DNA of 64,000 bases from Hymenobacter artigasi (GCF_012275535.1 NZ_JAAVTK010000006.1:186001-250000); one strand, 5' to 3'; counted from the first letter of the stretch, positions 8,419 to 17,865 are shown. The notes: generated by a model not told the origin, from the sequence alone. Numbers and translations are program-made.

Positions 8419-8922
8419 ATGACACGTATTGGCCTGCTTTCCGACACCCACGGCTACCTCGACGAGCGAATTGCGCATCATTTGCGCGACTGCGACGAAA
8501 TATGGCACGCCGGCGATTTCGGCGATTCCCGCGTGGTGGACGAGCTGGAGGCGTTAGCGCCGCGCTTCCGGGGCGTGTACGGCAATATCGACGGCACGGA
8601 CGTGCGAAGGTCCCAGCCCCTGGTTCAAGACTTTGAGCTTGAGGGGCTGCGGGTTTTAATTACCCACATTGGCGGCTACCCGGGGCACTACGCCCCCGCT
8701 GCCCGGCCCCTACTCGACAGCGTGCGGCCGGGGCTGTTCATCACCGGACACTCGCACATTTTGCGGGTAATGCCCGACCCCCGGCGGCACCTGCTGCACC
8801 TGAACCCCGGCGCAGCCGGCCAGCACGGCTTTCACCAGGTACGCACGCTGCTGCGCTTTGGCATTGAGGCCGGCAAGGTGGTGGATTTGCAGGCCGTGGA
8901 ACTGGGCAAGCGCGGCAGCTGA
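8419..8922 (+). CDS. YfcE/MJ0936-type metallophosphoesterase
   Basis: 167 residues with the full calcineurin-like metal-binding set: LLSDTHG (residues 6-12), HAGDFGD (~32), GNIDG (~57), THIGGYPG (~76) and GHSHI (~107). Length and order fit the small YfcE-type phosphodiesterases. A -7-like box CATCTTTG ends only 4 nt before the ATG, implying a very short or absent leader. A strong terminator follows at 8992. Confidence 0.92.
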   Translation: MTRIGLLSDTHGYLDERIAHHLRDCDEIWHAGDFGDSRVVDELEALAPRFRGVYGNIDGTDVRRSQPLVQDFELEGLRVLITHIGGYPGHYAPAARPLLDSVRPGLFITGHSHILRVMPDPRRHLLHLNPGAAGQHGFHQVRTLLRFGIEAGKVVDLQAVELGKRGS

Positions 8923-8991
8923 GAACGGTTCCCGCTGTGAAGGAGGACGCAGTCCACCGTGACAGCCGACACCCGTCCTGTGGCAAAGCCA

Positions 8992-9037
8992 ACAAGCCCC
9001 GCGACCTGCAAAACAGGAAACGGGGCTTGTCGATTTT
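8992..9037 (+). terminator. Intrinsic terminator of the metallophosphoesterase gene
   Basis: ACAAGCCCCG (8992-9001) pairs with CGGGGCTTGT (9021-9030), followed by CGATTTTTT. Confidence 0.85.
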
Positions 9038-9102
9038 TTGGGCTACCCGGGGCAACCGGCCGAATTGCTTCGGCCCGTGCCCAATGGCCAGCGAAAAATT
9101 AC

Positions 9103-9408
9103 TTACAGCGCAATCTCGGGCTTGGGGTGCTCACCTTCCTGACCGTCGGCGTTCACCGGCTTGGTCACGGCATCAGCGGCGTCGAAAGCGGCGGCGTTGT
9201 CGGCGGCTCCGGTGGTTTTAGCAGCCTTGGCGGCGGGAGCTGTAGCAGCGGGAGCGGCGGCACCAGGAGTGGTGAAGCGCGACTTCAGCTCTTCCAGGTC
9301 CACGTTTTTCAGGACGGGCGTGCGGAGCAACTCCTTGATAATGCTCTTCTTATTGTTGGCGCGGGCAATGTTCTTGCGGTGCTTGCGCTTGAGGCGGGTA
9401 ACGGACAT
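9103..9408 (-). CDS. Small basic conserved protein with Ala-rich tail, function unknown
   Basis: 101 residues. The N-terminal ~45 residues are strongly basic (MSVTRLKRKHRKNIARANNK) with helical character, and the remainder is a low-complexity Ala/Pro/Thr tail ending acidic. The basic head suggests contact with RNA, ribosome or DNA, but this is inference only. The first residues, rather than the tail, look like the conserved part. A promoter with TTG-N20-TACTTTTG lies upstream at 9452-9482. Confidence 0.7.
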   Translation of the reverse strand: MSVTRLKRKHRKNIARANNKKSIIKELLRTPVLKNVDLEELKSRFTTPGAAAPAATAPAAKAAKTTGAADNAAAFDAADAVTKPVNADGQEGEHPKPEIAL

Positions 9409-9451
9409 GGTGCCGGATTGGTTAAAGTCTAGGGGCTTACGAAACGGAGGG

Positions 9452-9482
9452 CAAAAGTAGGGCTTTCATTTTGAAAGTGCAA
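9452..9482 (-). promoter_or_regulatory. Promoter of the small basic protein gene
   Basis: Minus-strand TTG (9482-9480), a 20-nt spacer and TACTTTTG (9459-9452) match the Bacteroidota consensus. Confidence 0.65.
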
Positions 9483-9548
9483 GCCCACAAGGCATTTTGC
9501 TGAATTACTGCGTATTCGGGCCGTGGATAGTCCCCGGGTTTCGGGCGC

Positions 9549-9556
9549 TACTTTTG
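9549..9556 (+). promoter_or_regulatory. -7 box upstream of threonine aldolase
   Basis: TACTTTTG matches TAnnTTTG, 114 nt before the ATG at 9671, and would give a ~107-nt leader. No clear -33 element. Confidence 0.35.
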
Positions 9557-9670
9557 CCCCGGCGGCTTTGCCCGGCCCGGGGAGCTTAGCGCTGGTTTGC
9601 GGCGCAGGAGGTTTCCGGGCGGCTTTTGCCGCGTCGGTTCCCATTCGCTCCCTACTATTGTCCCCATCAT

Positions 9671-10714
9671 ATGCCCGCTGAAAACCCCAAACTGCCCCTG
9701 GTTGATTTGCGCTCCGATACCGTGACCCGCCCCACGCCCGCCATGCTGACAGCCATGTGGGCCGCGCCCGTGGGCGACGATGTGTATGAGGAAGACCCCA
9801 CCGTGCGCCGCCTCGAAGAAGCCGCCGCTGCCCGCTTCGGGCTGGAAGCCGGCCTGTTTTGCCCCTCGGGCACGATGACCAACCAGATTGCCATCAAGGC
9901 CCACACCGAGCCGCTGAGCGAGGTTATCTGCGAGCAGACGGCCCACGTTTACCTGTGGGAAGTGGGCGGTATTGCCTTTCACTCCGGCGCGTCGGTGGCG
10001 CTGCTGGCCGGCGACCGGGGCCGCCTCACGGCCGCGCAGGTGGAAGCCGCCATACGGCCCGAAAACGTGCATTATCCCACCACGCGCCTCGTGTGCCTGG
10101 AAAACACGCACAACCGGGGCGGTGGCAGCTGCTACAGCTGGGACGACATGGCGGCCATCAGCGAAGTGGCGAAGCGGCACGGCCTGGCGCGGCACCTCGA
10201 CGGGGCCCGCATTTTCAATGCCCTGGTGGCTACCGGGCAGCGTAGCGAGGATTATGGACAAACTTTCGACTCCATCTCGGTGTGTTTGAGCAAAGGCCTG
10301 GGCGCGCCGGTGGGCTCGGTCTTGCTGGGCTCGAAGGCATTTATCCAGAAGTGCAAGCGCATCCGCAAGGTGATGGGCGGCGGGTGGCGGCAGGCCGGCT
10401 ACCTGGCGGCCGCCGGCCTGTATGCGCTGGAAAACAATGTTGACCGCCTGGCCGACGACCACCGCCGCGCCGCCCGGCTGGCCGCCACGCTGCGCCTACA
10501 GCCCTACGTGGCCGAGGTGCTGAACCCGGAAACCAACCTTGTCATTTTCCGCCTGCACGACACCCAGCCCGCCGCCGGTTTCCTGGCCGCGCTGGAAGCA
10601 CAAGGCATCATGGCCAGCAGCTTCGGGCCGCAGTGGATTCGCTTTGTGACGCACCTGGACGTAGACGACGCCATGGTGGCGCGCATTGAGGCCGCCCTGG
10701 CGGAAATATCGTAG
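9671..10714 (+). CDS. ltaE: Low-specificity L-threonine aldolase (PLP-dependent)
   Basis: 347 residues. It starts with the family opening LPLVDLRSDTVTRPTPAML and contains FCPSGTMTNQIAIK, LENTHNRGGG, RHLDGARIFNA and SVCLSKGLGAPVGSVL, where the SKGLGAP lysine is the PLP Schiff-base residue. It cleaves L-threonine or allo-threonine to glycine and acetaldehyde in the cytoplasm. ATG at 9671 begins the conserved sequence; the upstream open frame does not look like protein. The gene stands alone and is followed by nested repeats. Confidence 0.93.
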   Translation: MPAENPKLPLVDLRSDTVTRPTPAMLTAMWAAPVGDDVYEEDPTVRRLEEAAAARFGLEAGLFCPSGTMTNQIAIKAHTEPLSEVICEQTAHVYLWEVGGIAFHSGASVALLAGDRGRLTAAQVEAAIRPENVHYPTTRLVCLENTHNRGGGSCYSWDDMAAISEVAKRHGLARHLDGARIFNALVATGQRSEDYGQTFDSISVCLSKGLGAPVGSVLLGSKAFIQKCKRIRKVMGGGWRQAGYLAAAGLYALENNVDRLADDHRRAARLAATLRLQPYVAEVLNPETNLVIFRLHDTQPAAGFLAALEAQGIMASSFGPQWIRFVTHLDVDDAMVARIEAALAEIS

Positions 10715-10732
10715 AACCTTGGTGTTGTACGA

Positions 10733-10986
10733 CCGTCATGCGGAGCCTGTCGAAGCATCACTACCGCAACAGTAAATCCTTGGAAGCAATTTGAATTAAT
10801 TCTTCTGATTTTAAACGGTGTAGAGACGCATCTTTGCGTCTTGTCGTTGGGCGATTTTCTTCAACGACGAGACGCAAAGATGCGTCTCTACACCGTTCCA
10901 GCGATATTCTCAGCTCACTTAAACAGCTTCTTACGATTGGATTGCATTGCGCGGTGGCGATGCTTTCGACAGGCTCCGCATGACGG
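10733..10986. repeat. Family A palindromic repeat (outer arms), interrupted by a second palindrome
   Basis: Left arm 10733-10759 begins CCGTCATGCGGAGCC and ends GAAGCATC; right arm 10959-10986 is its inverted copy. Unlike other family A copies (~100 bp) the arms are ~200 bp apart, because another palindrome (10815-10896) sits between them. This accounts for most of the 314-base gap before the antiporter gene. Confidence 0.75.
10815..10896. repeat. Nested palindrome with GTAGAGACGCATCTTTGCGT arms
   Basis: ACGGTGTAGAGACGCATC... (10815 on) and its inverted copy ending 10896 form an 82-bp near-perfect hairpin. No ORF. Confidence 0.8.
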
Positions 10987-11028
10987 CCCTTTTTCTTTAC
11001 CGATTACCCTCACTCTTACCCCGTTACC

Positions 11029-12309
11029 TTGGATTTATACACTGCCCTTGCGCTTCTGCTCGTTTTAGCTGCCGCCTTTGCTTACGTCAACCTGCGTTTT
11101 TTGAAAATGCCGACCGCCATCGGCCTGATGGTGCTTGGGCTGGTGGCATCGCTGGCGCTGGTGGGGCTGGCCCGGTTCGATGTAAAGCCGGTGCTGAAAT
11201 TCGCGAATCTGGTGAACAAGCTGGATTTCAGCACCATCGTGATGCAGGTAATGCTGGGGTTCCTGCTGTTTGCGGGGGCCATTCACGTTGATACCCGCAG
11301 CCTGGGGCGGCTGCGCTGGCCGGTGGGCATACTGGCGCTGGTGGGCACGCCGCTGAGCACAGGCATCGTGGCCGGGGCCATGTACCTGATGCTGCCGTGG
11401 TTTGGGCTGCCCACGCCGTTTATCTATTGTCTGCTGTTTGGGGCCCTTATTTCGCCCACCGACCCGGTGGCCGTGCTTAGCATTCTGACCAAGGCCAATA
11501 TTCCGAAAGCCCTGGAAACCAAGATTGTGGGCGAGTCACTATTCAACGACGGCGTGGGCGTGGTGCTGTTTGTGGTAACGCTGGAAGTGGCCCTGCTGGG
11601 CCCCGGCGATGTCACGCTGAGCCACGCCCTCGGCATCTTTCTGCGCGAAACGGTGGGCGGGCTGGTGCTGGGCACCGTGCTGGGGCTGGGCACGGGCTGG
11701 CTGCTGCGCACCATCGACAACTACCAAGTGGAGGTGCTCATCACGCTGGCCCTGGTGGCCGGCGGCACGGCCCTGGCCACGCGGCTGCACACTTCGGGGC
11801 CGCTGGCCATGGTGATGGCCGGCCTGCTGGTGGGCCATTTCAGCCGCACCGGCGGGGTGCTCTCCAATGAGTCGCAGAACTATGTGGACAAGTTTTGGGA
11901 GCTCATTGATGAAGTGCTGAACGCGCTGCTGTTTGTGCTGATGGGGCTGGAGGTGCTGGTGCTGCACATTCCCGGGCGCACGGTGCTGGCGGGTGTAGCG
12001 GCCATTGGGGTGGTGCTGGTGGCCCGCATGGTGGCGGTGGCCCTGCCGCTGGGGCTGCTGCGCATCCGGTCAACGTTTAAGGTTTCCGACCACGGCACCA
12101 TTGTGCTCACCTGGGGCGGGCTGCGGGGCGGGCTGGCCGTGGCGCTGGCCCTGAGCCTGCCCGCCAGCATGCCGCGCGAGCTGCTGGTGGGCATCACCTA
12201 CGTGGTGGTGGTATTTTCGATTATCGGCCAAGGCCTAACCATTGGGCCGCTGGTGCGCTGGCTGGGCGTGGCGCAGCCGCAGCCGGAAGAAGTAGAAAAA
12301 CATGCCTAA
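11029..12309 (+). CDS. CPA1-type Na+/H+ antiporter
   Basis: 426 residues with about 11-12 hydrophobic segments spread over the whole length. The motifs GALISPTDPVAVLSIL and GESLFNDGVGVVLF are those of NhaP-type cation:proton antiporters, the NDG aspartate being the ion-binding residue. LTWGGLRGGLAVALALSLP in the C-terminal part is also typical. It would exchange Na+ or K+ for H+ across the inner membrane. The TTG start at 11029 keeps the first membrane segment (YTALALLLVLAAAFAYV); the next Met would remove it. No cytoplasmic regulatory tail is present. Confidence 0.9.
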   Translation: MDLYTALALLLVLAAAFAYVNLRFLKMPTAIGLMVLGLVASLALVGLARFDVKPVLKFANLVNKLDFSTIVMQVMLGFLLFAGAIHVDTRSLGRLRWPVGILALVGTPLSTGIVAGAMYLMLPWFGLPTPFIYCLLFGALISPTDPVAVLSILTKANIPKALETKIVGESLFNDGVGVVLFVVTLEVALLGPGDVTLSHALGIFLRETVGGLVLGTVLGLGTGWLLRTIDNYQVEVLITLALVAGGTALATRLHTSGPLAMVMAGLLVGHFSRTGGVLSNESQNYVDKFWELIDEVLNALLFVLMGLEVLVLHIPGRTVLAGVAAIGVVLVARMVAVALPLGLLRIRSTFKVSDHGTIVLTWGGLRGGLAVALALSLPASMPRELLVGITYVVVVFSIIGQGLTIGPLVRWLGVAQPQPEEVEKHA

Positions 12310-12358
12310 CGCACGTTCAAAGGGACCTTTCCGCTGCCTTTTTACTGTTTTCTGAGCC

Positions 12359-13021
12359 ATGAATCTATTCATCATCGGCGATGTGCACGGCTGCTTCCGC
12401 ACCTTCAGCCAGCTGCTGAAACACTGGAACCCGGCCACCGAGCACCTCATTCAGGTGGGCGATTTGGTGGACCGGGGCACTGGTACCCCCGAAACCGTGG
12501 AACTCGCCCGGCAGCTGAGTGAGCAGTACCCCGAGTCGACCACTTTCCTGATGGGTAACCATGAGCTTTGCCTGCTGCACCATTTCGGCCCCCAGGGCCC
12601 CTACCCCGCCTGGCTGAGCTGGGGCGGCCGCAGCACCGTAGACCAATACAAGCTAAAGCCCAGGCTACTGGCCCGGCATCTGCCCTGGCTCGAACAGCGC
12701 CCGCTGCTGTGGCAAAACGACCATGTGCTGGTCAGCCACGCCGGCCTGGCCGATTTCCCGCTGGCCGTAGTCATGGACCGCGACAACCCCGACGGCATTT
12801 TGTGGCGACGCGGGCCGCTTCGGCGGCTGCCGCAGTTGCAAGTGGTGGGCCACACCCCCATTAACGACGGGGAACCCCTGCATGCCCCCGACTCCCACAC
12901 GATGTACATCGATACCGGGGCGGTATTCGGGCGCAACCTTACGGGCCTGCGCCTCTCCCCCACCGGCGAAGTGCTTGCTATTGTGATGATTCCCGTTGAC
13001 CCCGCCGACCTGCCGGACTAG
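12359..13021 (+). CDS. ApaH/PrpE-like metallophosphoesterase
   Basis: 220 residues with the phosphoprotein-phosphatase motif set: IGDVHGC (residues 6-12), VGDLVDRG (~38), LMGNHEL (~64), VSHAGL (~125) and GHTP (~165). This is the bacterial serine/threonine phosphatase / diadenosine tetraphosphatase group; the substrate is unknown. It lies 49 bases after the antiporter gene and 9 bases before the glycosylase gene, so it probably shares an operon at least with the latter. Confidence 0.92.
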   Translation: MNLFIIGDVHGCFRTFSQLLKHWNPATEHLIQVGDLVDRGTGTPETVELARQLSEQYPESTTFLMGNHELCLLHHFGPQGPYPAWLSWGGRSTVDQYKLKPRLLARHLPWLEQRPLLWQNDHVLVSHAGLADFPLAVVMDRDNPDGILWRRGPLRRLPQLQVVGHTPINDGEPLHAPDSHTMYIDTGAVFGRNLTGLRLSPTGEVLAIVMIPVDPADLPD

Positions 13022-13030
13022 GCACACCTA

Positions 13031-13675
13031 ATGCCCCACCAGATGCTCAACCAAGCCGCCATCGAACACCTTTCGGCCGCCGACCCGATTCTGGGGGCCG
13101 TCATCGCCACAGGCCGCGCCATTCACCCGCGCCCCCACGAAGACCTGTACCTGGCCCTGCTGCGCGCCATTGTGAGCCAGCAGATTTCGACCAAGGCCGC
13201 CGCCGCCATCTGGAAGCGCTTCCAGGCCCTGTTTCCGCCCGAGGGCTACCCCGAGCCGCGCGAAGTACTGGCCCTGAGCGAGGACGAGCTGCGCGCCGCC
13301 GGCCTCTCGCGCCAGAAAGCCGGCTACCTCAAAGCCATTGCCGAATACAATGAGCGCGGCCTGCTCGACTACGAGCACCTCACCAGCCTTTCGGAAGATG
13401 CTTTCACGCAGCACCTTACCGCCATCAAAGGCGTGGGCCGCTGGACGGCGCAAATGCTGCAAATGTTCGCCCTCGACCAGCCCGACGTATTCGCCGAGGG
13501 CGACCTGGGCGTGCAGAACGCCATGCGCCGGCATTACGGCCTGGAGGAAACCGGCCGCGCCCTGCAAAAGCGCATGATACTAATTGCCGAGCCCTGGCGG
13601 CCCTACCGCTCCCTGGCCTGCAAGTACCTGTGGCAGAGCCTGGACAATGTCACGCAGATTCCACCGTCGGTGTAG
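13031..13675 (+). CDS. DNA-3-methyladenine glycosylase II (HhH-GPD family)
   Basis: 214 residues. The helix-hairpin-helix LTAIKGVGRWTAQML (about residues 133-147) is followed by a catalytic Asp region FAEGDLGVQNAM, as in AlkA-type glycosylases. LLRAIVSQQISTKAA near residue 45 is another family mark. It excises alkylated bases in base-excision repair. It lacks the AlkA N-terminal domain, as in the short bacterial and yeast MAG-like enzymes. ATG 13031 was chosen; a second ATG four codons later is possible. Confidence 0.92.
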   Translation: MPHQMLNQAAIEHLSAADPILGAVIATGRAIHPRPHEDLYLALLRAIVSQQISTKAAAAIWKRFQALFPPEGYPEPREVLALSEDELRAAGLSRQKAGYLKAIAEYNERGLLDYEHLTSLSEDAFTQHLTAIKGVGRWTAQMLQMFALDQPDVFAEGDLGVQNAMRRHYGLEETGRALQKRMILIAEPWRPYRSLACKYLWQSLDNVTQIPPSV

Positions 13676-13756
13676 GGGTATTTGGTGATGCGAAAACGGT
13701 CATGCCAGAACAGTCATGCAGAGCATGACGAGCTGATAATATGGCATTTATGAATA

Positions 13757-14317
13757 CTACTTCGCTGCTGCCACCGCAACTTTTGCGCCCAACTCAAACG
13801 TTTCTTCCTGCAGAAAAAACTCGCCCTGCTGCCGCAGAATGGCGATGTTGTTTATCTCGATTTTCAGGTTGTAGGTTTCCTCGTTGAGGAAGCTCAGCAC
13901 CGGGCCCAGCAGGTCGGGGGTGGTGTCGTGCAGGGCCAGGGAGATGTGCGGTAGCCAGCAGTCGGGGCCGCTGAACTTATCGGTGCGCAGGCATAGCGGC
14001 GCGGTGGCCTCGATGATGCGGTGGTGCAGCGCATTGAGCGCGTCGGAGCGCAGCACCGGGATGTAGATGACGGGCCGCTCGCCCGGAAACACGCCCAGGC
14101 CGGTGGTGAAGGCCGAAAAGGGCTCGGTGGTGGCGGCCACGTCGGCCAGCACTTCCTTCAGGGCCGAGAGCTTATGCACGCCGGCCAGCTGGTAGGTCAG
14201 GTGCGGGTCGGGAGTGGCCTGCACGTCGTCGATGCCGAATTTCTTTTCGAGCCGCTTGATGATGCGGTTGATGCGGGCGGCGTGGGGCGGGCTGAGCAGC
14301 GTGGTGATGGCGAGCAT
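13757..14317 (-). CDS. 2H phosphoesterase (2'-5' RNA ligase family)
   Basis: 186 residues from ATG 14317 (the frame extends to a GTG at 14419 through 34 residues without domain character). Two HxT/S signatures are present: DPHLTYQLAG (~residue 47) and LPHISLAL (~residue 128), the paired histidines of the 2H fold of LigT/ThpR-type enzymes. The likely reaction is hydrolysis or ligation of 2',3'-cyclic or 2',5'-linked RNA; the substrate is unknown. It lies 110 bases downstream of the DinB-like gene on the same strand. Confidence 0.85.
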   Translation of the reverse strand: MLAITTLLSPPHAARINRIIKRLEKKFGIDDVQATPDPHLTYQLAGVHKLSALKEVLADVAATTEPFSAFTTGLGVFPGERPVIYIPVLRSDALNALHHRIIEATAPLCLRTDKFSGPDCWLPHISLALHDTTPDLLGPVLSFLNEETYNLKIEINNIAILRQQGEFFLQEETFELGAKVAVAAAK

Positions 14318-14427
14318 GTGGGGCGGGGGCCAATCGGTGTTTTCGGTGGGGCAGCTGGATTGGAAATCGGGCTGAAATATCGGCTCACTGCTTACGGGAG
14401 TACGGCCAAGTAGATGCACGGGTAGGT

Positions 14428-14985
14428 TTATTTACGGTTTTGCATGGTTTGATTGAACTGCCGGCTCTGCCCGCGCGGGATGCTCAGGGACTGAAAATCC
14501 TCGCCCCGAATGATTTTGGCCAGCTGCACCAGCTGCCCAGCATGCGAGGCGTAGTGGGCCACCTGGCGCTGCACGGCCTCCAGCACGGTATGCGCCTCGC
14601 CCCGAATGGTGACGATGCGCAGCAAATCGGCGGGCTGCAGCTCGTTCAGCACATTGAACAGGACGTGCCACGCGGCCTCCCACTCCTGTCGCAGGGCTGG
14701 AATGCCGGCACCGTCCTGGGGCTCCTCAAATTCCTGGTCGCGCTGGCGGGTCGGCTTTTCGCCGTCGGTGGTCAGAAAATCGGTGAAGCGCGAGCGCAGG
14801 TTGCCCGCCATGTGCTGCATAATGACGGCCGCGCTGTTGCTGCCCGGCGCGGGCTGCTGTAGCCACTCGGCATCGCTGAGCTGGGCCAGGGCACGGTCGG
14901 CCAGGGTTTTGTACTGCTGAAAATTGTGGCGGAAGGCAGCCAGCAGGGCCGCGCCCAGGGCATCGGCGGAAGATGGGGTAGGCAT
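14428..14985 (-). CDS. DinB-like / DUF1572 family protein
   Basis: 185 residues. The four-helix DinB fold is indicated by IMQHMAGNLRSRF (~residue 55) and QRQVAHYASHAGQLVQLAK (~residue 140); the spaced histidines (HMAGN, HYASHAGQ) are the usual divalent-metal ligands. DUF1572 proteins may act as metal-dependent transferases with bacillithiol or a similar thiol, but none is assigned here. ATG at 14985. Confidence 0.85.
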   Translation of the reverse strand: MPTPSSADALGAALLAAFRHNFQQYKTLADRALAQLSDAEWLQQPAPGSNSAAVIMQHMAGNLRSRFTDFLTTDGEKPTRQRDQEFEEPQDGAGIPALRQEWEAAWHVLFNVLNELQPADLLRIVTIRGEAHTVLEAVQRQVAHYASHAGQLVQLAKIIRGEDFQSLSIPRGQSRQFNQTMQNRK

Positions 14986-15141
14986 AGGCTAAAAGTAATG
15001 AATATGACCGAGGTGGCAACTGTTCAGCTGGCATTTTCAAGCGGCCCGCTGGTCGGCAAACCTGGTCTTTTCATCGACTTAACGAAGCAAAGCACAACCC
15101 TGACCGGGTCCATTTGCGTTACCCGCTTTCCGCCTCCAGTC

Positions 15142-17856
15142 GTGTCCGAACCAGCAAAACCAACCGCCCTTCCGCCGCTCTCCGCTCTCCCCGTGTCGGA
15201 AGCGCCCACGCCCCGGTCGCGCCGTTGGGTTTGGTGGCTGCTCGGCATGGCAATCGTGCTGCTGGGAATTACCCTGGTGGTGCAGCAGCTGCTCGACCCC
15301 TGGCTGCGCCGCAAGCTGGAGCAGCAGGTGACCACCCAAACCCACGGCCAGTACCGCCTGCAGGTGGGCGCGCTGCACACCAGTCTGTGGCAGCGCGCCA
15401 TTCGGCTGAGCGGCCTGCGCCTGCGCCCCGCCGCCACCGTGGCCGATACGCTGCCCCGCGTCCGGCTCGACGTGGCGCAGCTCGATGTCACGGGCATCGG
15501 GCTGCTGGCGCTGCTACACAAAGGCGTGGTGCCCATTGATAGCGTGGTGCTGGACTCGGCCCGGATTGAGGTACTGGCTTTAGCCCAAAAACCCACCAAA
15601 AACACCGGCAAGCCGCTGCACGAGCAATTGCCGCTCAAGCTCAAAGGGCTGGATATTGGCTACTTCGGCCTGCTGCACACCCGCGCCAACTACCAGCCCG
15701 GCGGGGCGCAGGCCCCGCCCACGGCCCGCTTCCGACGCGCCGATTTAAGCGCGCAAAACCTGCTCATCAGCGCGGCCGGCGCGGCCGATTCGCAACGCCT
15801 GGGCTACGCCATTGGCTGGAAACTGCTGCTGCAACACGCCCAGGGGCAGGCGGCTGGCCACCAGCTGGCCGTGGCCGGGCTCACCATTGCCACCGCCGAC
15901 CACCTGATTCAGCTCGATTCCGGGCGCGTGCAGCCGCTGGAGGCCGCCCGTGCCGGCCAGCCCCGCGTCGATTTGCTGCTGCCGCGCCTGCGCCTCACGG
16001 GCCTGCGGGCGGCAGCGTTGCAGCACCAGCACCGGTTCCGGGCCGATTCGCTGCTGATTCAGCAACCGCAACTCACGGCCGTTTTACCGGCCAACAATTC
16101 GGCGGGAAATTCGAAGTCGGCCACGGATTATCTCAAAAGCCTGGATTTGGCCCACCTGGCCGTGCGCGGCGGCTACGTACACGTAACCGGCGCGGCAGCT
16201 GACCCGACCATCCATGGTCTGGAAGTGGCGGGTACGGCCATCCATTTCGACTCGGTGAACGCGCCCAACGCGCAACGCATTTTCTTCGCCAAGGCCTGGG
16301 AAGTGGCGCTGGGCCGCAGCCAGGCCACTGTGGCGGCGCATGCGCTGGCGCTGGGTAGCCTGAAGCTGTCGACTTCGGCGGGCACGTTTACGCTGCGCTC
16401 GGTGCGGATTCGGCCGCCCGCGCCGGGGCAGGGCAAGCCCGGTGGCCTGCGCGTCGACCTGGTGCTGCCCAGCCTGGCACTGGCCGGGCTCGATGCGAAA
16501 GCCCTTCAACAAAAGCACTTTCAAGCCCAAACCCTGGTCCTGGACCGGCCCAACCTCCACTTCACGCCGCCCGTTCAGCCACCCCCGCCCTTCTGGAAAT
16601 TGCTATCGAAGTACCTGCGCCGCTCCGATTTGGCCGTGGTGCGGGTGAACCACGGCGAGCTGCTTTTCGGCCGCTGGCGGCACGCCCCCCAGGTGCGCGA
16701 CCTGAACGTGAGGGCCACCGCCATCCGCATCGACTCGGCGGCCAATGCCGACCCGGGCCGCATAGCCTACGCCCGCGCCTGGCTGCTGAACACCGGCCAG
16801 CTGTCGGCACCCTTCGACCCGCCCTTTTACGAGGCCAGCAGCGCGCATGTGCACCTCGATACCGATGCCCAGCAACTGGTATTCAGCGACATGCTCTTGA
16901 AACCCCAGTTCTCGCCCATCGGCATGAACCTGCACAAGGGCTACCAGGCCCCGGCCGTTACCATCAAATTGAAGGCCCTGACCCTGGCCGGACTCGCTTT
17001 CAAAGGCTTGGTTGAGCACGGCGATTTCCGCCTGAAGCGCGTCACCGTGCAAAGCCCCGTGGTCACCATCGCCTCCGACGGCCGGGGCCCTATCAACCCG
17101 AATCGCTCCAAAATATCGCCCGAGGAGATGCTCAACCTCCCCGTCATCATCGACGTGCCCCGGCTCGACCTCGTGAATGGCAACCTGTACTCGACCTACC
17201 GCAGCCCGCTCACGCCCCTCACCGGCACCATGAACATCAACCGCTTCAACGGCACGTTCTATAACCTGAGCAACGACCGCCGGCACCAGACTGCCGCCCA
17301 CCCCCTCACCGGCAAGGCCAGCACCTACCTCCAGAACCAGTGTCGGCTCGATGCCCAGGTATCCATGTATCTACTTGACCCCAAGGGCCGGCACCGCATC
17401 TGGGGCGCGTTCGGCCCCGGCCCGTTTGCCATGCTCAATTCCATGACCGTGCCCACCAAGCTGGTCGAGTTCAAGCGCGGCAAGGCGCAGCGCATCCGGT
17501 TCGATATGCGGGCAGACCGCAAGGGCTCCACCGGCACCATGTGGGCCGAATATTCGGGCCTGCAGATGGAACTGCTTGGCTACAAGAACGAAGAAGTAAA
17601 GAAAACCCTCATCAAGCGCGTTATCTCTAAAGCCGTCAACGTCGTGGTAATTCGGGACCAGAACCCGCGCAAGCGCGGCAAGCTGGTAACCGGCGAGATG
17701 AAAAGCACCCGCGAGCCGCGCTTTTCGGTGTTCGCCCTCTGGCGGCAGGGCGTAGTAAGCGGCCTGTTCAACAACGTGGGCGTGCCCCAGAAAATCGCCC
17801 AGAAGCTGAGCGAAGCCCAGGACGAAGCGCCATTGCCGAAGGGTTTGTCCAAATAG
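15142..17856 (+). CDS. Large AsmA/DUF748-like membrane-anchored protein
   Basis: 904 residues from GTG 15142; the frame is open to 14926, and ATG at 14998 or 15004 would add about 46-48 residues of unlike composition. A short Pro-rich cytoplasmic tail is followed by one transmembrane segment (WVWWLLGMAIVLLGITLVVQ) and then a ~850-residue repetitive beta-rich region with recurrent units such as LARLDVTG / LALAGLDAKALQQ. This pattern, a single N-terminal helix plus a long periplasmic beta-groove, fits AsmA/TamB-like lipid-transfer bridges and DUF748. A role in lipid transport or envelope integrity is inference. The C-terminus contains KKTLIKRVISKAVNVVVI, as in other Bacteroidota members. Confidence 0.7.
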   Translation: MSEPAKPTALPPLSALPVSEAPTPRSRRWVWWLLGMAIVLLGITLVVQQLLDPWLRRKLEQQVTTQTHGQYRLQVGALHTSLWQRAIRLSGLRLRPAATVADTLPRVRLDVAQLDVTGIGLLALLHKGVVPIDSVVLDSARIEVLALAQKPTKNTGKPLHEQLPLKLKGLDIGYFGLLHTRANYQPGGAQAPPTARFRRADLSAQNLLISAAGAADSQRLGYAIGWKLLLQHAQGQAAGHQLAVAGLTIATADHLIQLDSGRVQPLEAARAGQPRVDLLLPRLRLTGLRAAALQHQHRFRADSLLIQQPQLTAVLPANNSAGNSKSATDYLKSLDLAHLAVRGGYVHVTGAAADPTIHGLEVAGTAIHFDSVNAPNAQRIFFAKAWEVALGRSQATVAAHALALGSLKLSTSAGTFTLRSVRIRPPAPGQGKPGGLRVDLVLPSLALAGLDAKALQQKHFQAQTLVLDRPNLHFTPPVQPPPPFWKLLSKYLRRSDLAVVRVNHGELLFGRWRHAPQVRDLNVRATAIRIDSAANADPGRIAYARAWLLNTGQLSAPFDPPFYEASSAHVHLDTDAQQLVFSDMLLKPQFSPIGMNLHKGYQAPAVTIKLKALTLAGLAFKGLVEHGDFRLKRVTVQSPVVTIASDGRGPINPNRSKISPEEMLNLPVIIDVPRLDLVNGNLYSTYRSPLTPLTGTMNINRFNGTFYNLSNDRRHQTAAHPLTGKASTYLQNQCRLDAQVSMYLLDPKGRHRIWGAFGPGPFAMLNSMTVPTKLVEFKRGKAQRIRFDMRADRKGSTGTMWAEYSGLQMELLGYKNEEVKKTLIKRVISKAVNVVVIRDQNPRKRGKLVTGEMKSTREPRFSVFALWRQGVVSGLFNNVGVPQKIAQKLSEAQDEAPLPKGLSK

Positions 17857-17865
17857 AACAACAAA

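Noticed and set aside
13690..13730. GTCATGC motifs after the glycosylase gene as another family A copy
   Set aside because: Only fragments of one arm are present and the pairing is poor, so it was not listed as a repeat.
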